A stretch of DNA of 64,000 nucleotides from UBA7803 sp963822255 (GCA_963822255.1 CAWGGV010000008.1:620001-684000); one strand, 5' to 3'; shown: positions 43,611 through 51,606, counted from the stretch's first letter. Numbers and translations: made by a program. Notes: generated by a model from the sequence alone, not told the origin.

Positions 43611-44209
43611 GCAGCCCAGGAGAAGTTGGCGTGCGAGACGCCGGTCTTGCCCTCGTACTTGATCCCGAAGGCGTCGATCTGCGACCGTTTCGCCTCGGCC
43701 ATCGTCAGGTCGGGCGCAACCGGATGGAACATCCCGTTAAATTTCACAGGCTGCCCGGTCTCGACGCCGAAGGGGACGATGTCCTCGATCTCGAAGTCGA
43801 TCACGTCGCCGACGCGGACGCTGTGCCGGAGACCATCGTCGCGGATGTCGATCGCAGCGCGCTCGACGCCGGCGATCTCGCCGACGAGCGGCACGAGACC
43901 GGCCATCGGCCCGCCTAGCTGCCCGGTGAAGACGCGCTCGAGCTTCTCCGCCTGCTCATTGCCCGCGCGCTCGTCGATGTAGATGCCGAGCCGCCAGTTT
44001 CCTTCGGTCATCACCTTCGGCGTATCGGCGACTGCGACCACGTTGAGCCCACCGACGTCGGTCCCCTCGATCTCGCCCTTCCGAATCGCGAAGCCGAGCG
44101 TGACGCGACAGTAGTCGTAGGTCGCGCCGTGGTTGAACGAGACGTTGCAGGGGCACATCAGCTCGCACGAGCAAGTCTCGGCGTAGCTGCCACTGAGGTT
44201 CCACGCCAT
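43607..44209 (-). CDS. DUF1326 domain protein
   Basis: A 200-residue protein matching DUF1326: MAWNLSGSYAETCSCELMCPCNVSF holds three closely spaced Cys (CSCELMCPC). GMFHPVAPDLTMAEAKRSQI and GVSHANFSWAA form the end. DUF1326 and DUF2182 genes are regularly adjacent, and the Cys-rich start suggests binding of a soft metal or a redox role. First gene of a three-gene run with GTGA overlaps. An AGGAGG-like site lies in front of the ATG. Confidence 0.87.
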   Translation of the reverse strand: MAWNLSGSYAETCSCELMCPCNVSFNHGATYDYCRVTLGFAIRKGEIEGTDVGGLNVVAVADTPKVMTEGNWRLGIYIDERAGNEQAEKLERVFTGQLGGPMAGLVPLVGEIAGVERAAIDIRDDGLRHSVRVGDVIDFEIEDIVPFGVETGQPVKFNGMFHPVAPDLTMAEAKRSQIDAFGIKYEGKTGVSHANFSWAA

Positions 44210-44480
44210 GGTCGGCCTCCTCTGTGACGGGGGAAGGCGGATTCTGCGAAATCAGCGCGTCTCCCGTCAACCCAACCCGCGCACAGCCACCACGGCCGCG
44301 GGCGGTTACGCGCCGAGCAGGAGCGCGAGCAGATCGCGGCCGATCCGGTACAGCTCGAGGTCGGCGAGGCGCCGCGCCCGCTCGTGCTCCTCGCGTTCTC
44401 GTGACAAGCCGACGTTCGGAGTCGGTTGTGCCCAGGCTACTCGGGCGCGCAGAGTGTCATATCGAACCACCGACCCCCGC
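44210..44480. other. Intergenic, no gene recognised
   Basis: Upstream side of the DUF1326 operon and left flank of the toxin-antitoxin island. A minus-strand frame of about 80 codons (44306-44554) has plausible composition (EREEHERARRLADLELYRIG) but no start site and no recognisable domain, so I leave it uncalled. Confidence 0.4.
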
Positions 44481-44692
44481 ATGCGATGCTCTTCCGATGC
44501 TGATTTTCGGCCAACTGGGACCCAGCGATGCTCGAACTGAGAATGTTCGATCAACCAGAGCCGAAGATGCGCGGAAGTGCGGCAACTGAGACCCCGCGGG
44601 CGGCGCCATTTGCGCTGTAACCCTTTGCAAGAACGGCCCGTCTAAAAGGCCAGTGGGACCCACAGAAAAGAGAACGACTAGATGGCGGAGCG
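44481..44692 (+). repeat. Diverged direct repeat, left copy
   Basis: Aligns end to end with 45541-45754. Shared blocks include CGATGCTGATT(T/C)TCGGCCAA, GGGACCCACA with AAAAGA(A/G)AA-like sequence after it, and the terminal ATGGCGGAGCG. In this copy the last ten bases resemble the tRNA-Asp 3' end (CGCTCCGCCA on the minus strand) but the rest of the tRNA is missing. I estimate roughly two thirds identity by eye. Confidence 0.7.
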
Positions 44693-44708
44693 CAACGTAC
44701 TCGGCTGG

Positions 44709-44763
44709 TTGACACTTGCGATGGGCTCAGTATGATCTTTACCATATCGCTCTGGGTAAAGAT
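44709..44763 (+). promoter_or_regulatory. Promoter and operator of the toxin-antitoxin module
   Basis: TTGACA (44709-44714) and TATGAT (44731-44736), 16 bp apart, make a near-consensus sigma70 promoter. A perfect 9-bp inverted repeat, ATCTTTACC (44735-44743) and GGTAAAGAT (44755-44763), overlaps the -10 box on one side and ends at the antitoxin start codon on the other. It is the expected place for autorepression by the antitoxin-toxin complex. The right arm also includes the ribosome site. Confidence 0.8.
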
Positions 44764-44982
44764 ATGCCGAAGGTCAGCAGCAAACGCCAGATCACGCTCC
44801 CGATCGACCTGTGCGAGGAAGCCCACATTGCGCCTGGAGACATCGTGGAGACCTACGTCTACCGGGGCCAGATCACGGTGGTGAAGAAGGAGGCTGGAGC
44901 GGCCGAAGGTGTTCTAAGACATCTGCGTGGCGACCGCAGGATCACCGACGAGCAATCCCGGCAGCGCGCCCTGGCGGAGTGA
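44764..44982 (+). CDS. vapB: AbrB/SpoVT-type antitoxin
   Basis: A 72-residue antitoxin. PKVSSKRQITLPIDLCEEAH and IAPGDIVETYVYRGQITVVK form the swapped-hairpin AbrB DNA-binding domain. The rest (GVLRHLRGDRRITDEQSRQR) is the toxin-binding tail. The ATG at 44764 directly follows the right arm of the operator repeat. Its stop codon overlaps the toxin start by 4 nt (GTGA), so both are translated together in the usual antitoxin-first order. Confidence 0.88.
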   Translation: MPKVSSKRQITLPIDLCEEAHIAPGDIVETYVYRGQITVVKKEAGAAEGVLRHLRGDRRITDEQSRQRALAE

Positions 44983-45413
44983 TCGCTGTCGATACCAACG
45001 TGCTCCTGCGCTACGTTCTGCAGGATGAGCCCGCCCAGGAAGCGAAGGCGCGCCGGATAATTCAGGGCTCGGCGCTGGTGCTGGTGACGGATGTGGTGCT
45101 CGTCGAGGCGCTGTGGACACTGAAGGGGTCGAGGTACCGAGCGAGCAAGGACGACCTGGTCACTGTCGTGGAAGGGCTGTTCCGCGAGCCAAACATTCGA
45201 TTCGAGGATGCACCAACCGTTTGGCGGGCACTGCACGACTACCGCATTGCTGAGAGTGTGAAGGTCGGCGGCAAACGCAAGAACGCGGATTTCGCCGATG
45301 CGCTGATCGTCAACAAAGCTAGATTCGTGGCGCAGACCACGTCGGATCATCTGGACGGTGTGTATACTTTCGATGCGGCCGCCAGAGCCATCGACGGAAC
45401 GAAGGCACCGTAG
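44979..45413 (+). CDS. vapC: PIN-domain toxin (VapC family)
   Basis: A 144-residue ribonuclease toxin starting at GTG 44979. The acidic active-site set of PIN nucleases is visible: Asp in IAVDTNVLLRYVL, Glu in VLVEALWTLKG, Asp in NADFADALIV, and a final Asp in YTFDAAARAI. Members cleave tRNA or rRNA when freed from the antitoxin. Here the module sits beside two tRNA genes, though no link to those particular tRNAs is implied. It is flanked by the two copies of a direct repeat. Confidence 0.92.
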   Translation: MIAVDTNVLLRYVLQDEPAQEAKARRIIQGSALVLVTDVVLVEALWTLKGSRYRASKDDLVTVVEGLFREPNIRFEDAPTVWRALHDYRIAESVKVGGKRKNADFADALIVNKARFVAQTTSDHLDGVYTFDAAARAIDGTKAP

Positions 45414-45540
45414 CCATCGGACGACCGTCCCCCGTGGCGCTTCCCAGTTCGAAAAGCTTCCGACCTCTCTTGCTCAATTAGGCAGACATTCGGAGACGAC
45501 TACATGGCGGCCATGCAGTCTGATCAAACCAAGACCCCGG

Positions 45541-45754
45541 ACGTGATGCTCCGCCGATGCTGATTCTCGGCCAATCGGGACCTCGCGCTGCTCCAACTGA
45601 GAAAGCTGCACGGCTCTGCTACCAAGTTGGCCGACGTTCGGAGAAGTGAGACCCTGCTATTGGCGCAACCGCCACGCTAACCGATTGAAAGAACGGCAAG
45701 TTCTAACGAGCCCACCGGGACCCACATAAAAAAGAATGACTGAATGGCGGAGCG
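45541..45754 (+). repeat. Diverged direct repeat, right copy, running into tRNA-Asp
   Basis: Counterpart of 44481-44692, offset by 1060 bp and of nearly equal length, so the two copies enclose the toxin-antitoxin genes. The right end, TGGCGGAGCG (45745-45754), is the 3' end of the tRNA-Asp gene including the encoded CCA. The gap 45414-45540 between vapC and this copy has no gene; ACATTCGGAGACGAC there resembles an internal part of the repeat (GACGTTCGGAGAAGTG), hinting at a further partial copy. Confidence 0.7.
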
Positions 45755-45821
45755 GACGGGATTCGAACCCGCGACCCCCGGCGTGACAGGCCGGTATTCT
45801 AACCAGCTGAACTACCGCTCC
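45745..45821 (-). tRNA. tRNA-Asp (GTC)
   Basis: A 77-nt tRNA gene with encoded CCA. The acceptor stem starts GGAGCGG and ends CCGCTCC plus G and CCA. The D arm is AGTTCAGCTGGTTAGAAT, the anticodon loop CCTGTCACG gives GTC, and the T arm is GCGGGTTCGAATCCCGT. Close to E. coli tRNA-Asp. Its 3' end coincides with the end of a direct repeat. Confidence 0.97.
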
Positions 45822-45860
45822 GTTGACTCCAGAATCTTCCGGGTCTTCGCCCCTCGAGCC

Positions 45861-45936
45861 TGGTGGGTGTTGCAGGGGTCGAACCTGCGACCTACGGCTT
45901 GTAAGGCCGTCGCTCTCCCAACTGAGCTAAACACCC
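45861..45936 (-). tRNA. tRNA-Val (TAC)
   Basis: A 76-nt tRNA gene with encoded CCA. The acceptor stem is GGGTGTT/AACACCC, the D arm AGCTCAGTTGGGAGAGC, the anticodon loop CCTTACAAG gives TAC, and the T arm is GCAGGTTCGACCCCTGC. It lies 39 bp upstream of tRNA-Asp on the same strand; both probably come from one transcript. Confidence 0.97.
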
Positions 45937-45955
45937 GGAAGATCAGAGGGGGCGT

Positions 45956-45983
45956 ATCTTAAACCCTGGCTCTACCCTGTCAA
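45956..45983 (-). promoter_or_regulatory. Promoter of the tRNA-Val/tRNA-Asp operon
   Basis: On the minus strand TTGACA (45983-45978) and TAAGAT (45961-45956) are 16 bp apart, ending about 20 bp before the tRNA-Val 5' end. The discriminator after the -10 box is GC-rich (ACGCCCCCTC), as expected for a stringently controlled stable-RNA promoter. Confidence 0.75.
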
Positions 45984-46129
45984 TGGCGCTCCCTCCCGTG
46001 TGTGGGGAGCACACAATTTGTCCGGTCTCGTAGCACGTAGAGTGTCCGGTTTGCTTCAGCGCTTCAGCCGCAACACCGCCACGCTCGACCTCGGCGCCGG
46101 CCGCCGCCTTCACGTAGAATGCGCCACCC

Positions 46130-46555
46130 ATGGGATCCCACTTCACCGTCGCCGTGATCGCCATTGGCCTAGTGGCCGTCTGCGTCCTCATCCACTACGA
46201 GACACTGAACCAGCTCGAGCGGACGGCACGCCTGCTGCGCCGCCACCGCTGGATCATCCTGATCACCGTGCATGCGATGCTGGCCGCCCACGTGGTGGAG
46301 ATCTGGATCTTCGGGTTCGGCTATCGGCTGGTCGAGCACGACCTCGGCATCGGCAGGATCACCGGCATCGATGAAGGCTGGGTCGACTACATCTACTTCT
46401 CCGCCATGGTCTACACCACGGTCGGTTTCGGCGACATCCTGCCGAAAGGCGCGCTCAGGATGATGGCCAGCACCGAGGCCCTGGCGGGCCTGTCTCTGAT
46501 CACCTGGTCGGCCTCGTTCACGTTCCTGCAGATGCAGAGGATCTGGCGGAGCTGA
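46130..46555 (+). CDS. Small potassium channel protein (Ion_trans_2 type)
   Basis: A 141-residue membrane protein. There are helices at about 5-22 and 42-62, a pore loop with the K+ selectivity filter TTVGFGD (in YFSAMVYTTVGFGDILPKGA), and a last helix at about 110-135. It lacks RCK or cyclic-nucleotide domains, so gating is unclear. The 3' end overlaps the convergent ChrR-type gene by 38 bp. Confidence 0.88.
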   Translation: MGSHFTVAVIAIGLVAVCVLIHYETLNQLERTARLLRRHRWIILITVHAMLAAHVVEIWIFGFGYRLVEHDLGIGRITGIDEGWVDYIYFSAMVYTTVGFGDILPKGALRMMASTEALAGLSLITWSASFTFLQMQRIWRS

Positions 46556-47210
46556 CCGTCGGCACGGCGAACTCCGGCCGCGTCTTGTGCAGCAGGCGGC
46601 TGGGGACGCCGGTGGTGAGCTCGATCTTCGCTCCCGCGGGCACCCGCAACCAGCCCGGTGCAGCGATGGGCTGATCGAGCCAGCTCACCACTCCTTCGAC
46701 GATCAGCACCTCCTGGACCCACCGTCCTGCAGGGAGGGAGATCGCGGCGTCCGCCGCGGCGGTGATCGCCGTGACCACTTCACCGTCGTAGCGGTGCAGC
46801 TCCCGCGCCGTGACGTTCTCCTCCGGCAGCGGATCGAGCAGGCTCATGACCAGTTGCCGGTCATCGTCGGGATGAAACTGGCGGAGCTTGACCCATATGA
46901 CGCAGCCGGGATCCGAGAAGGGTGTGTGGCGGCTGCCCGGGGGATTGCGCACGTAGGTGCCGGGCGGATAACGGCCGCGCTCGTCGGCGAACTCTCCCTC
47001 CAGAACCAGGTACTCCTCGCCGAGCCCGTGCTCGTGAGGCGGGAAACGGGAGCCGGGCGGATAGCGGACGAGGCTCGTGGCGACGGCGACCTCGTCGCCG
47101 ACCCGGTCGAGCATCACCCGCTCCACCTCGCCGCCCGGAGAAGTCACCCAATGGAAATCGGCCGGGGTTACCACCGCAGCCTGCGAGAAATCGGATCTGA
47201 TGTCGGGCAT
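46518..47210 (-). CDS. ChrR-like cupin protein
   Basis: A 230-residue protein from ATG 47210. Two cupin halves are visible. The first (ATSLVRYPPGSRFPPHEHGL, GEEYLVLEGEFADERGRYPP, GTYVRNPPGSRHTPFSDPGC) has the full set of His/Glu metal ligands. The second (GRWVQEVLIVEGVVSWLDQP) is degenerate. It resembles the C-terminal cupin of the anti-sigma factor ChrR but lacks the zinc-binding anti-sigma domain. It may be a small-molecule dioxygenase or sensor; no sigma factor gene lies nearby. Confidence 0.82.
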   Translation of the reverse strand: MPDIRSDFSQAAVVTPADFHWVTSPGGEVERVMLDRVGDEVAVATSLVRYPPGSRFPPHEHGLGEEYLVLEGEFADERGRYPPGTYVRNPPGSRHTPFSDPGCVIWVKLRQFHPDDDRQLVMSLLDPLPEENVTARELHRYDGEVVTAITAAADAAISLPAGRWVQEVLIVEGVVSWLDQPIAAPGWLRVPAGAKIELTTGVPSRLLHKTRPEFAVPTVSSARSSASAGT

Positions 47211-47450
47211 TGGCTTTGTCCTGGTTGGTGCGGCGGAAGCATCGCGGCCGGGAGCCGCTCCCACAGCACTTGGCACAGCAGTTGAGGCGCTCCGCTCACA
47301 GCCCCCGTGTGGACAGGAGCCGGGGCGGCCAGACAAGATGGTGCCATGGAGCTTGCAAGATTGCGCAACTTGCAGAAAACTTGACGGTCCCAAGAGCACG
47401 ATCCGCCGGATCGTGCTGCAAACGGGAGTGGGTCACCTCGAGCCGTAGTC

Positions 47451-49016
47451 GTGCAGGAGCTTGAAGCTAAATTTCTGACCACTTCCGGCAAGCCGCCGGA
47501 AGACGTGTTGCGGCGGCTGCAGGAGAGCCTGGCGTGGGCCGGTTTCCGCATTCAGCCGCAGGGCCGCCGCTCGTTCACCGACCGCTATTTCGACACCGTC
47601 GACCAGCAGCTTCGCACCGCGGGCTGGAGCTACCGCGAGCGTACCGACGAGCAGGGCCGGCGCATCGCCCTCACCGAGGTGAACCGGGCACGTGCCGCCA
47701 TCTTCGACCGCGAAGAGGTCGAGCAGCCGCTCACCCGGGAGGAAGACGTCCGCCACCCCCGCTCGGGGCCGGTGCGGGATCGGTTGAGCAACCTGCTGCA
47801 TCCGGATGCCGAGATCGCGCCGTTGTTCACCGTGGAGAACCGCGCGGGACGCTTACCGCGTGAGCCATCCGGACCACCCCCGGGGGCTGGTGGAGATGGC
47901 CTTCGACGACGCACGCATCCATGCCAGCGACCATGCCAGCGACCAGGACGTCGACTTCCGGGAACTGGCCATCGAGCTGAAGAACGGCTCCCACGATCTG
48001 CTTGCCAGCATCCTTGCGGCGGTGGAGCTCGAGAACGCCCTCATCGACGCCCGGTTGTCGAAGTTCGAACGCGGCCTCATGGCGTCGGGCTGCCCTCTCG
48101 AGCGGCGGCGGGCGCTGAAACCCGGCGCGCCGGGGCTGCGCTCCCGGTGGCTGGACGTTGCGGTGGCCCAGCTCAAGGCCCAGCTATCACCAGATCAAGC
48201 TCTACGAGCCCTACGCGTGGGAAAGCGTCCATCCGGAGGGCGTCCACCAGATGCGCGTCGCCATCCGCCGGGCCGGCGCGGCGCTGCGTGCGTTCTCGGC
48301 CGTGCTTCCGCCCGATGAAGCGAATCGCCTGGTGCCGCGACTGCGCTGGATCGCCAGCGCGCTCGGCGGCGTCCGCGACCTGGACGTGCATCTGGTGCAC
48401 CTCGACGTCTACGAGCACGGGCTGAAGCCCTACGAGCAGGCGACGCTCACTCACTACCGGCAGCATCTCCAGAGCCTGCGGGAAGCCGCCCACCGGCAGC
48501 TCATCGACGCGCTGGGGAGCGCCGACTACGACGCGCTGCTCGCCGACTTCCGGGCGCTGCTCGAGACGGCGGTGGAACCCGAGCACGCCGTTTCGCTCCG
48601 GGTCGAGGACGTCGCGAAACGGTCCGTGGCGCCCCTCCTCGATCGGGTGTACCGGCGCGGCCGCAACATCACCAACGGTTCGCCCGATCGAGCACCTGCA
48701 TCGGCTGCGCATCGACGTCAAACGTCTGCGTTACCAGCTCGAGTTCCTCCAGGTGGCCTACGAGGGCCGACTCGACGCCACCGTGGATGCCTTGCGGTCA
48801 CTCCAGGAGCGCCTCGGTCGGCATCAGGACGCCTGCGTGGCCCGCGCCCATCTCGCCAGATACCGGAAGCTCCACACCGTGGACCAGTGGGAACGCAGCG
48901 TGCTCAAGAGCCTCATCGGGCTCGAGAAGAAGCGTGCGCGCCGCCACCTCGGGCGCTTCCCCGGCGATTGGGAGCGGTTCGAGACCGCATCGGCCGGGCT
49001 GCCCGAGCGGCTGTAG
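47451..49016 (+). pseudogene. CYTH-CHAD protein with three +1 frameshifts
   Basis: An N-terminal CYTH (triphosphate tunnel) domain reads ELEAKFLTTSGKPPEDVL, FTDRYFDTVDQQLRTAGWSY, ALTEVNRARAAIFDREEVEQ. It continues after about 47845 in the next frame (DAYRVSHPDHPRGLVEMAFD, FRELAIELKNGSHDLLASIL). The CHAD domain follows after a second shift near 48182 (YHQIKLYEPYAWESVHPEGV, HQMRVAIRRAGAALRAF) and a third near 48685 (IEHLHRLRIDVKRLRYQLEF). Removing one base at each point gives one protein of about 521 residues. CYTH-CHAD proteins bind or hydrolyse inorganic polyphosphates. Consensus error is likely, given the conserved sequence on both sides of each break. Confidence 0.85.
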
Positions 49017-49038
49017 GAGGCGGTCGCTGCGCTGTCCT

Positions 49039-49175
49039 GTGGGAGCGACCTCCCGGTCGCGACGGGGCGCATAGAGATCGCGACCGGGAGGTCGCTCCCA
49101 CGCGACCGGTTCAAGGTCGCTCCCACACAGGTTCAAAGTCACAGGTTCAAGGTCGCTCCACAACTCCTACAGCCC
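49039..49175. repeat. REP-like hairpin plus partial copies
   Basis: A perfect 24-bp inverted repeat (49039-49062 and 49078-49101) with a 15-bp loop; each arm has the core GGGAGCGACCTCCCGGTCGCG. It is followed by two degraded copies of one arm's end (AAGGTCGCTCCCAC near 49114-49127, AAGGTCGCTCCAC near 49149-49161). It sits between the CYTH-CHAD gene and the alpha/beta hydrolase gene and could terminate or stabilise transcripts. Confidence 0.85.
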
Positions 49176-49224
49176 CAGGCGGAAGCTTGGTAAGCTCGAT
49201 TCCTTTTCCATCGACGGAGTCATC

Positions 49225-50181
49225 GTGAGCGACAGCCCGCCCTTCTGGTTCGACCGCGCCCTGGCGGCGCGCTCGGAGACCGCCGACATCGACGTGGACG
49301 GCGCCCGAATTCACTACGAGACCTGGGGCGAGAACGGCAAGCCCGGGGTGGTGCTGATCCACGGCAGCAACGCCCATCTCGAGTGGTGGCGCTTCGTCGC
49401 CCCGTTCCTCGCCGACGACTTTCGCGTGGTGGCCCTCGACTCGTCCGGCAACGGCGACAGCGGCTGGCGCGAGCGTTACAGCGGCGAGGTGCTGGCCAGG
49501 GAGGTGTGGGAGGTGTCCCGCGCCGCCGGCCTCGGCGAACGTCCGTTCGTGGTGGGTCACAGCTTCGGCGGCTTCGTCGCGCTCGAGACCGGGCACCGCT
49601 ACGGCGATGAGCTTGGCGGGGTGATTTTCATGGACTTCACCACCGCGCCGCCCGAGCAGTACGTGGAGTGGGGCCGGCGCGTCGAGCGCGAGAACCTGAA
49701 GCCCCGCCGCGGTACCCGCGTCTACCAGGATCGCGACGCGGCCCTCGCGCGATTCCGGTTCGTTCCGGAGCAACCGGTGAGGTATCCGTGCGTGCGCGAT
49801 TACATCGCCGGCAAAAGTCTGCGCCAGGTGGAAGGCGGCTGGACGTGGAAGTTCGACCCGTCGCTGTTCGACCACCTGGAGATGGGCGTCGGCCAACGAG
49901 ACAAGTTTGCCGCCATGAGCTGCCGCAGCGCCGTGATCCTCGGTGAGGAAAGCGCCGACGAAGGCGCCCTGTTCGCCGATCACATGGCGGAGATCACCGC
50001 CGGCAAGCTGCCGATCTTCCGGATTCCGGGCACCCATCATCATCTGATGTTCGACGACCCGGTGGCGGTCGCCATGGCCACCAAGGCGATTCTGCTCACG
50101 TGGCGGGCCGACGACGGAGCCACCGAGCTGCGTGCCGCCCTCGATCGTACCCTGGAGGCTTCCACATGTCCGACCAAGTGA
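49225..50181 (+). CDS. Alpha/beta hydrolase
   Basis: A 318-residue alpha/beta-fold hydrolase starting at GTG 49225. VVLIHGSNAHLEWWRFVAPF is the oxyanion region, DSSGNGDSGW the usual loop after strand 4, VVGHSFGGFVALE holds the nucleophile Ser, and IPGTHHHLMFDDP the catalytic His. The similarity is to epoxide/haloalkane hydrolase-like and meta-cleavage-product hydrolases; no finer call is possible. Its 3' end overlaps the next gene by 16 nt, so both are co-translated. Confidence 0.9.
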   Translation: MSDSPPFWFDRALAARSETADIDVDGARIHYETWGENGKPGVVLIHGSNAHLEWWRFVAPFLADDFRVVALDSSGNGDSGWRERYSGEVLAREVWEVSRAAGLGERPFVVGHSFGGFVALETGHRYGDELGGVIFMDFTTAPPEQYVEWGRRVERENLKPRRGTRVYQDRDAALARFRFVPEQPVRYPCVRDYIAGKSLRQVEGGWTWKFDPSLFDHLEMGVGQRDKFAAMSCRSAVILGEESADEGALFADHMAEITAGKLPIFRIPGTHHHLMFDDPVAVAMATKAILLTWRADDGATELRAALDRTLEASTCPTK

Positions 50182-50876
50182 TCTCAGAGGCGCTCCGGGA
50201 GGCGCTGCTCGCGCTGGATACGCCCTCGGTCTGCAACGCCCTCGAGCTGATCGCCCCCGAACGGCGCGGCTACGGCTTCACCGTGAGCCCGCTCGTCTGC
50301 AGCCGTCCCGAGCTGCCGCCCATGGTGGGCTACGCCAGAACTGCAGCCATCCGCGCCGCCCATCCGGGGCATCTGGCCGCTAAGGCGGCGCGCGAGCTGC
50401 AGGACGCCTACTACGCCTACGTGGACGACGGTCCGAAGCCCGCCATCATCGTCATCCAGGATCTCGACGGCCCGCTGCGCGGCTACGGATCCTGGTGGGG
50501 CGAGGTCAACAGCAACGTCCACAAGGGGCTCGGTTGCCTGGGCGTGATCACCGACGGCAGCGTGCGCGACCTGCCGGTCATTGCCGAAGGCTTTCAGATG
50601 CTGGCGGACCGGGTGGGGCCATCCCATGCGTTCGTGCACCCGGTGACCTACGGCCAGCCGATCACCGTCGCCGGCATGCACGTGGCGCACGGCGACCTCG
50701 TTCACGCCGACCAGCACGGCGCGGTGGTCATCCCGTGGGAGGTCGCTGACAAGATACCCGAAGCGGCGGCGAAGGTGGCTGCGCGGGAGAAGGTCATCAT
50801 CGACGCCGCCCGCCAGCCGGGCTTCGACATCGAAAAGCTACGCAAGGCATGGGGTGATGCAGCGGAAATTCACTGA
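50166..50876 (+). CDS. RraA-like family protein
   Basis: A 236-residue protein of the RraA/4-hydroxy-4-methyl-2-oxoglutarate aldolase fold. Motifs are LDTPSVCNALELIAPERRGY, VIQDLDGPLRGYGSWWGEVN, GCLGVITDGSVRDLPVIAEG and HGDLVHADQHGAVVIPWEVA, the GxxxDGxxRD and DxxG patterns of the family. Members are either metal-dependent aldolases of oxo-acids or regulators of RNase E; the long form next to a hydrolase gene favours an enzyme. The ATG at 50166 lies inside the end of the upstream gene. Confidence 0.87.
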   Translation: MSDQVISEALREALLALDTPSVCNALELIAPERRGYGFTVSPLVCSRPELPPMVGYARTAAIRAAHPGHLAAKAARELQDAYYAYVDDGPKPAIIVIQDLDGPLRGYGSWWGEVNSNVHKGLGCLGVITDGSVRDLPVIAEGFQMLADRVGPSHAFVHPVTYGQPITVAGMHVAHGDLVHADQHGAVVIPWEVADKIPEAAAKVAAREKVIIDAARQPGFDIEKLRKAWGDAAEIH

Positions 50877-50894
50877 GGCAGGAGGCCACAGGCG

Positions 50895-51596
50895 ATGAAA
50901 GCAAAGGACGTGATGACTCGGCACGTGATCAAGGTGGACGAAGGCACCAGCGTGGTGGAGATTGCAAGGACACTCCTCAAGTGGCGCATCAGCGCCGTGC
51001 CCGTGGTCGATGCCAGCGAGGAACTGGTCGGCATCGTCAGCGAAGGTGATCTGATGCGCCGGCCCGAGTCGCAGACCGACGACCCGTCGCCCTGGTCGGT
51101 GGCCGCTCTGGCGGGGCCTGAAGAGCAAGCTGCCGAGTACCTGAAGTCTCACGGGCGGGTCGCCCGGGACGTCATGACCAGGGACGTGGTAACGGTGAAC
51201 GAAGACGCCAGCGTTTCCCAGATAGCCCAACTGCTGGAGGAACGCCGCATCAAGCGGGTGCCGGTCATGCACGGGCGGAAGATCGTCGGCATCGTCAGCC
51301 GGGCGAACCTGCTGCACGGGCTCGCCGTCACCGATTTGCCCGAGCGGCCGTCCGCCAACGACGATGCCCGCCTGCGCGCGACGATCATGAATCGGCTTCA
51401 CAACGAGGTCGGCGCCAATCTCGAATCGATCAACGTCGTCGTGTCGAAGGGCTCCGCCCATCTGTGGGGAACGGCGCTATCGGACGCGCAGAAGGACGCG
51501 GTTCGGGTCGCCGCCGAAGAGACGCCCGGCGTCGCGTCGGTGGAGGATCACCTGACCGTGCTCCCGGAGATCTTCCGTCAGTGGATGTCGAGTTGA
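50895..51596 (+). CDS. CBS-pair and BON domain protein
   Basis: A 233-residue protein with two CBS motifs (KDVMTRHVIKVDEGTSVVEI to LVGIVSEGDLM; RDVMTRDVVTVNEDASVSQI to IVGIVSRANLLHGL) and a C-terminal BON domain (LRATIMNRLHNEVGANLESI to TPGVASVEDHLTV). CBS pairs usually sense adenine nucleotides. The BON domain may bind phospholipid. A strong AGGAGG ribosome site precedes the ATG. Regulatory partner unknown. Confidence 0.92.
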   Translation: MKAKDVMTRHVIKVDEGTSVVEIARTLLKWRISAVPVVDASEELVGIVSEGDLMRRPESQTDDPSPWSVAALAGPEEQAAEYLKSHGRVARDVMTRDVVTVNEDASVSQIAQLLEERRIKRVPVMHGRKIVGIVSRANLLHGLAVTDLPERPSANDDARLRATIMNRLHNEVGANLESINVVVSKGSAHLWGTALSDAQKDAVRVAAEETPGVASVEDHLTVLPEIFRQWMSS

Positions 51597-51606
51597 GCCG
51601 CCTCGC

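Noticed and set aside
44306..44554. An 82-codon minus-strand frame upstream of the toxin-antitoxin module
   Set aside because: No ribosome site or recognisable domain; half of it lies inside the left direct repeat.
45744..45962. A 72-codon frame reading MAERTGFEPATPGVTGR and similar
   Set aside because: It is a translation of the reverse complement of the two tRNA genes, a well-known spurious protein.
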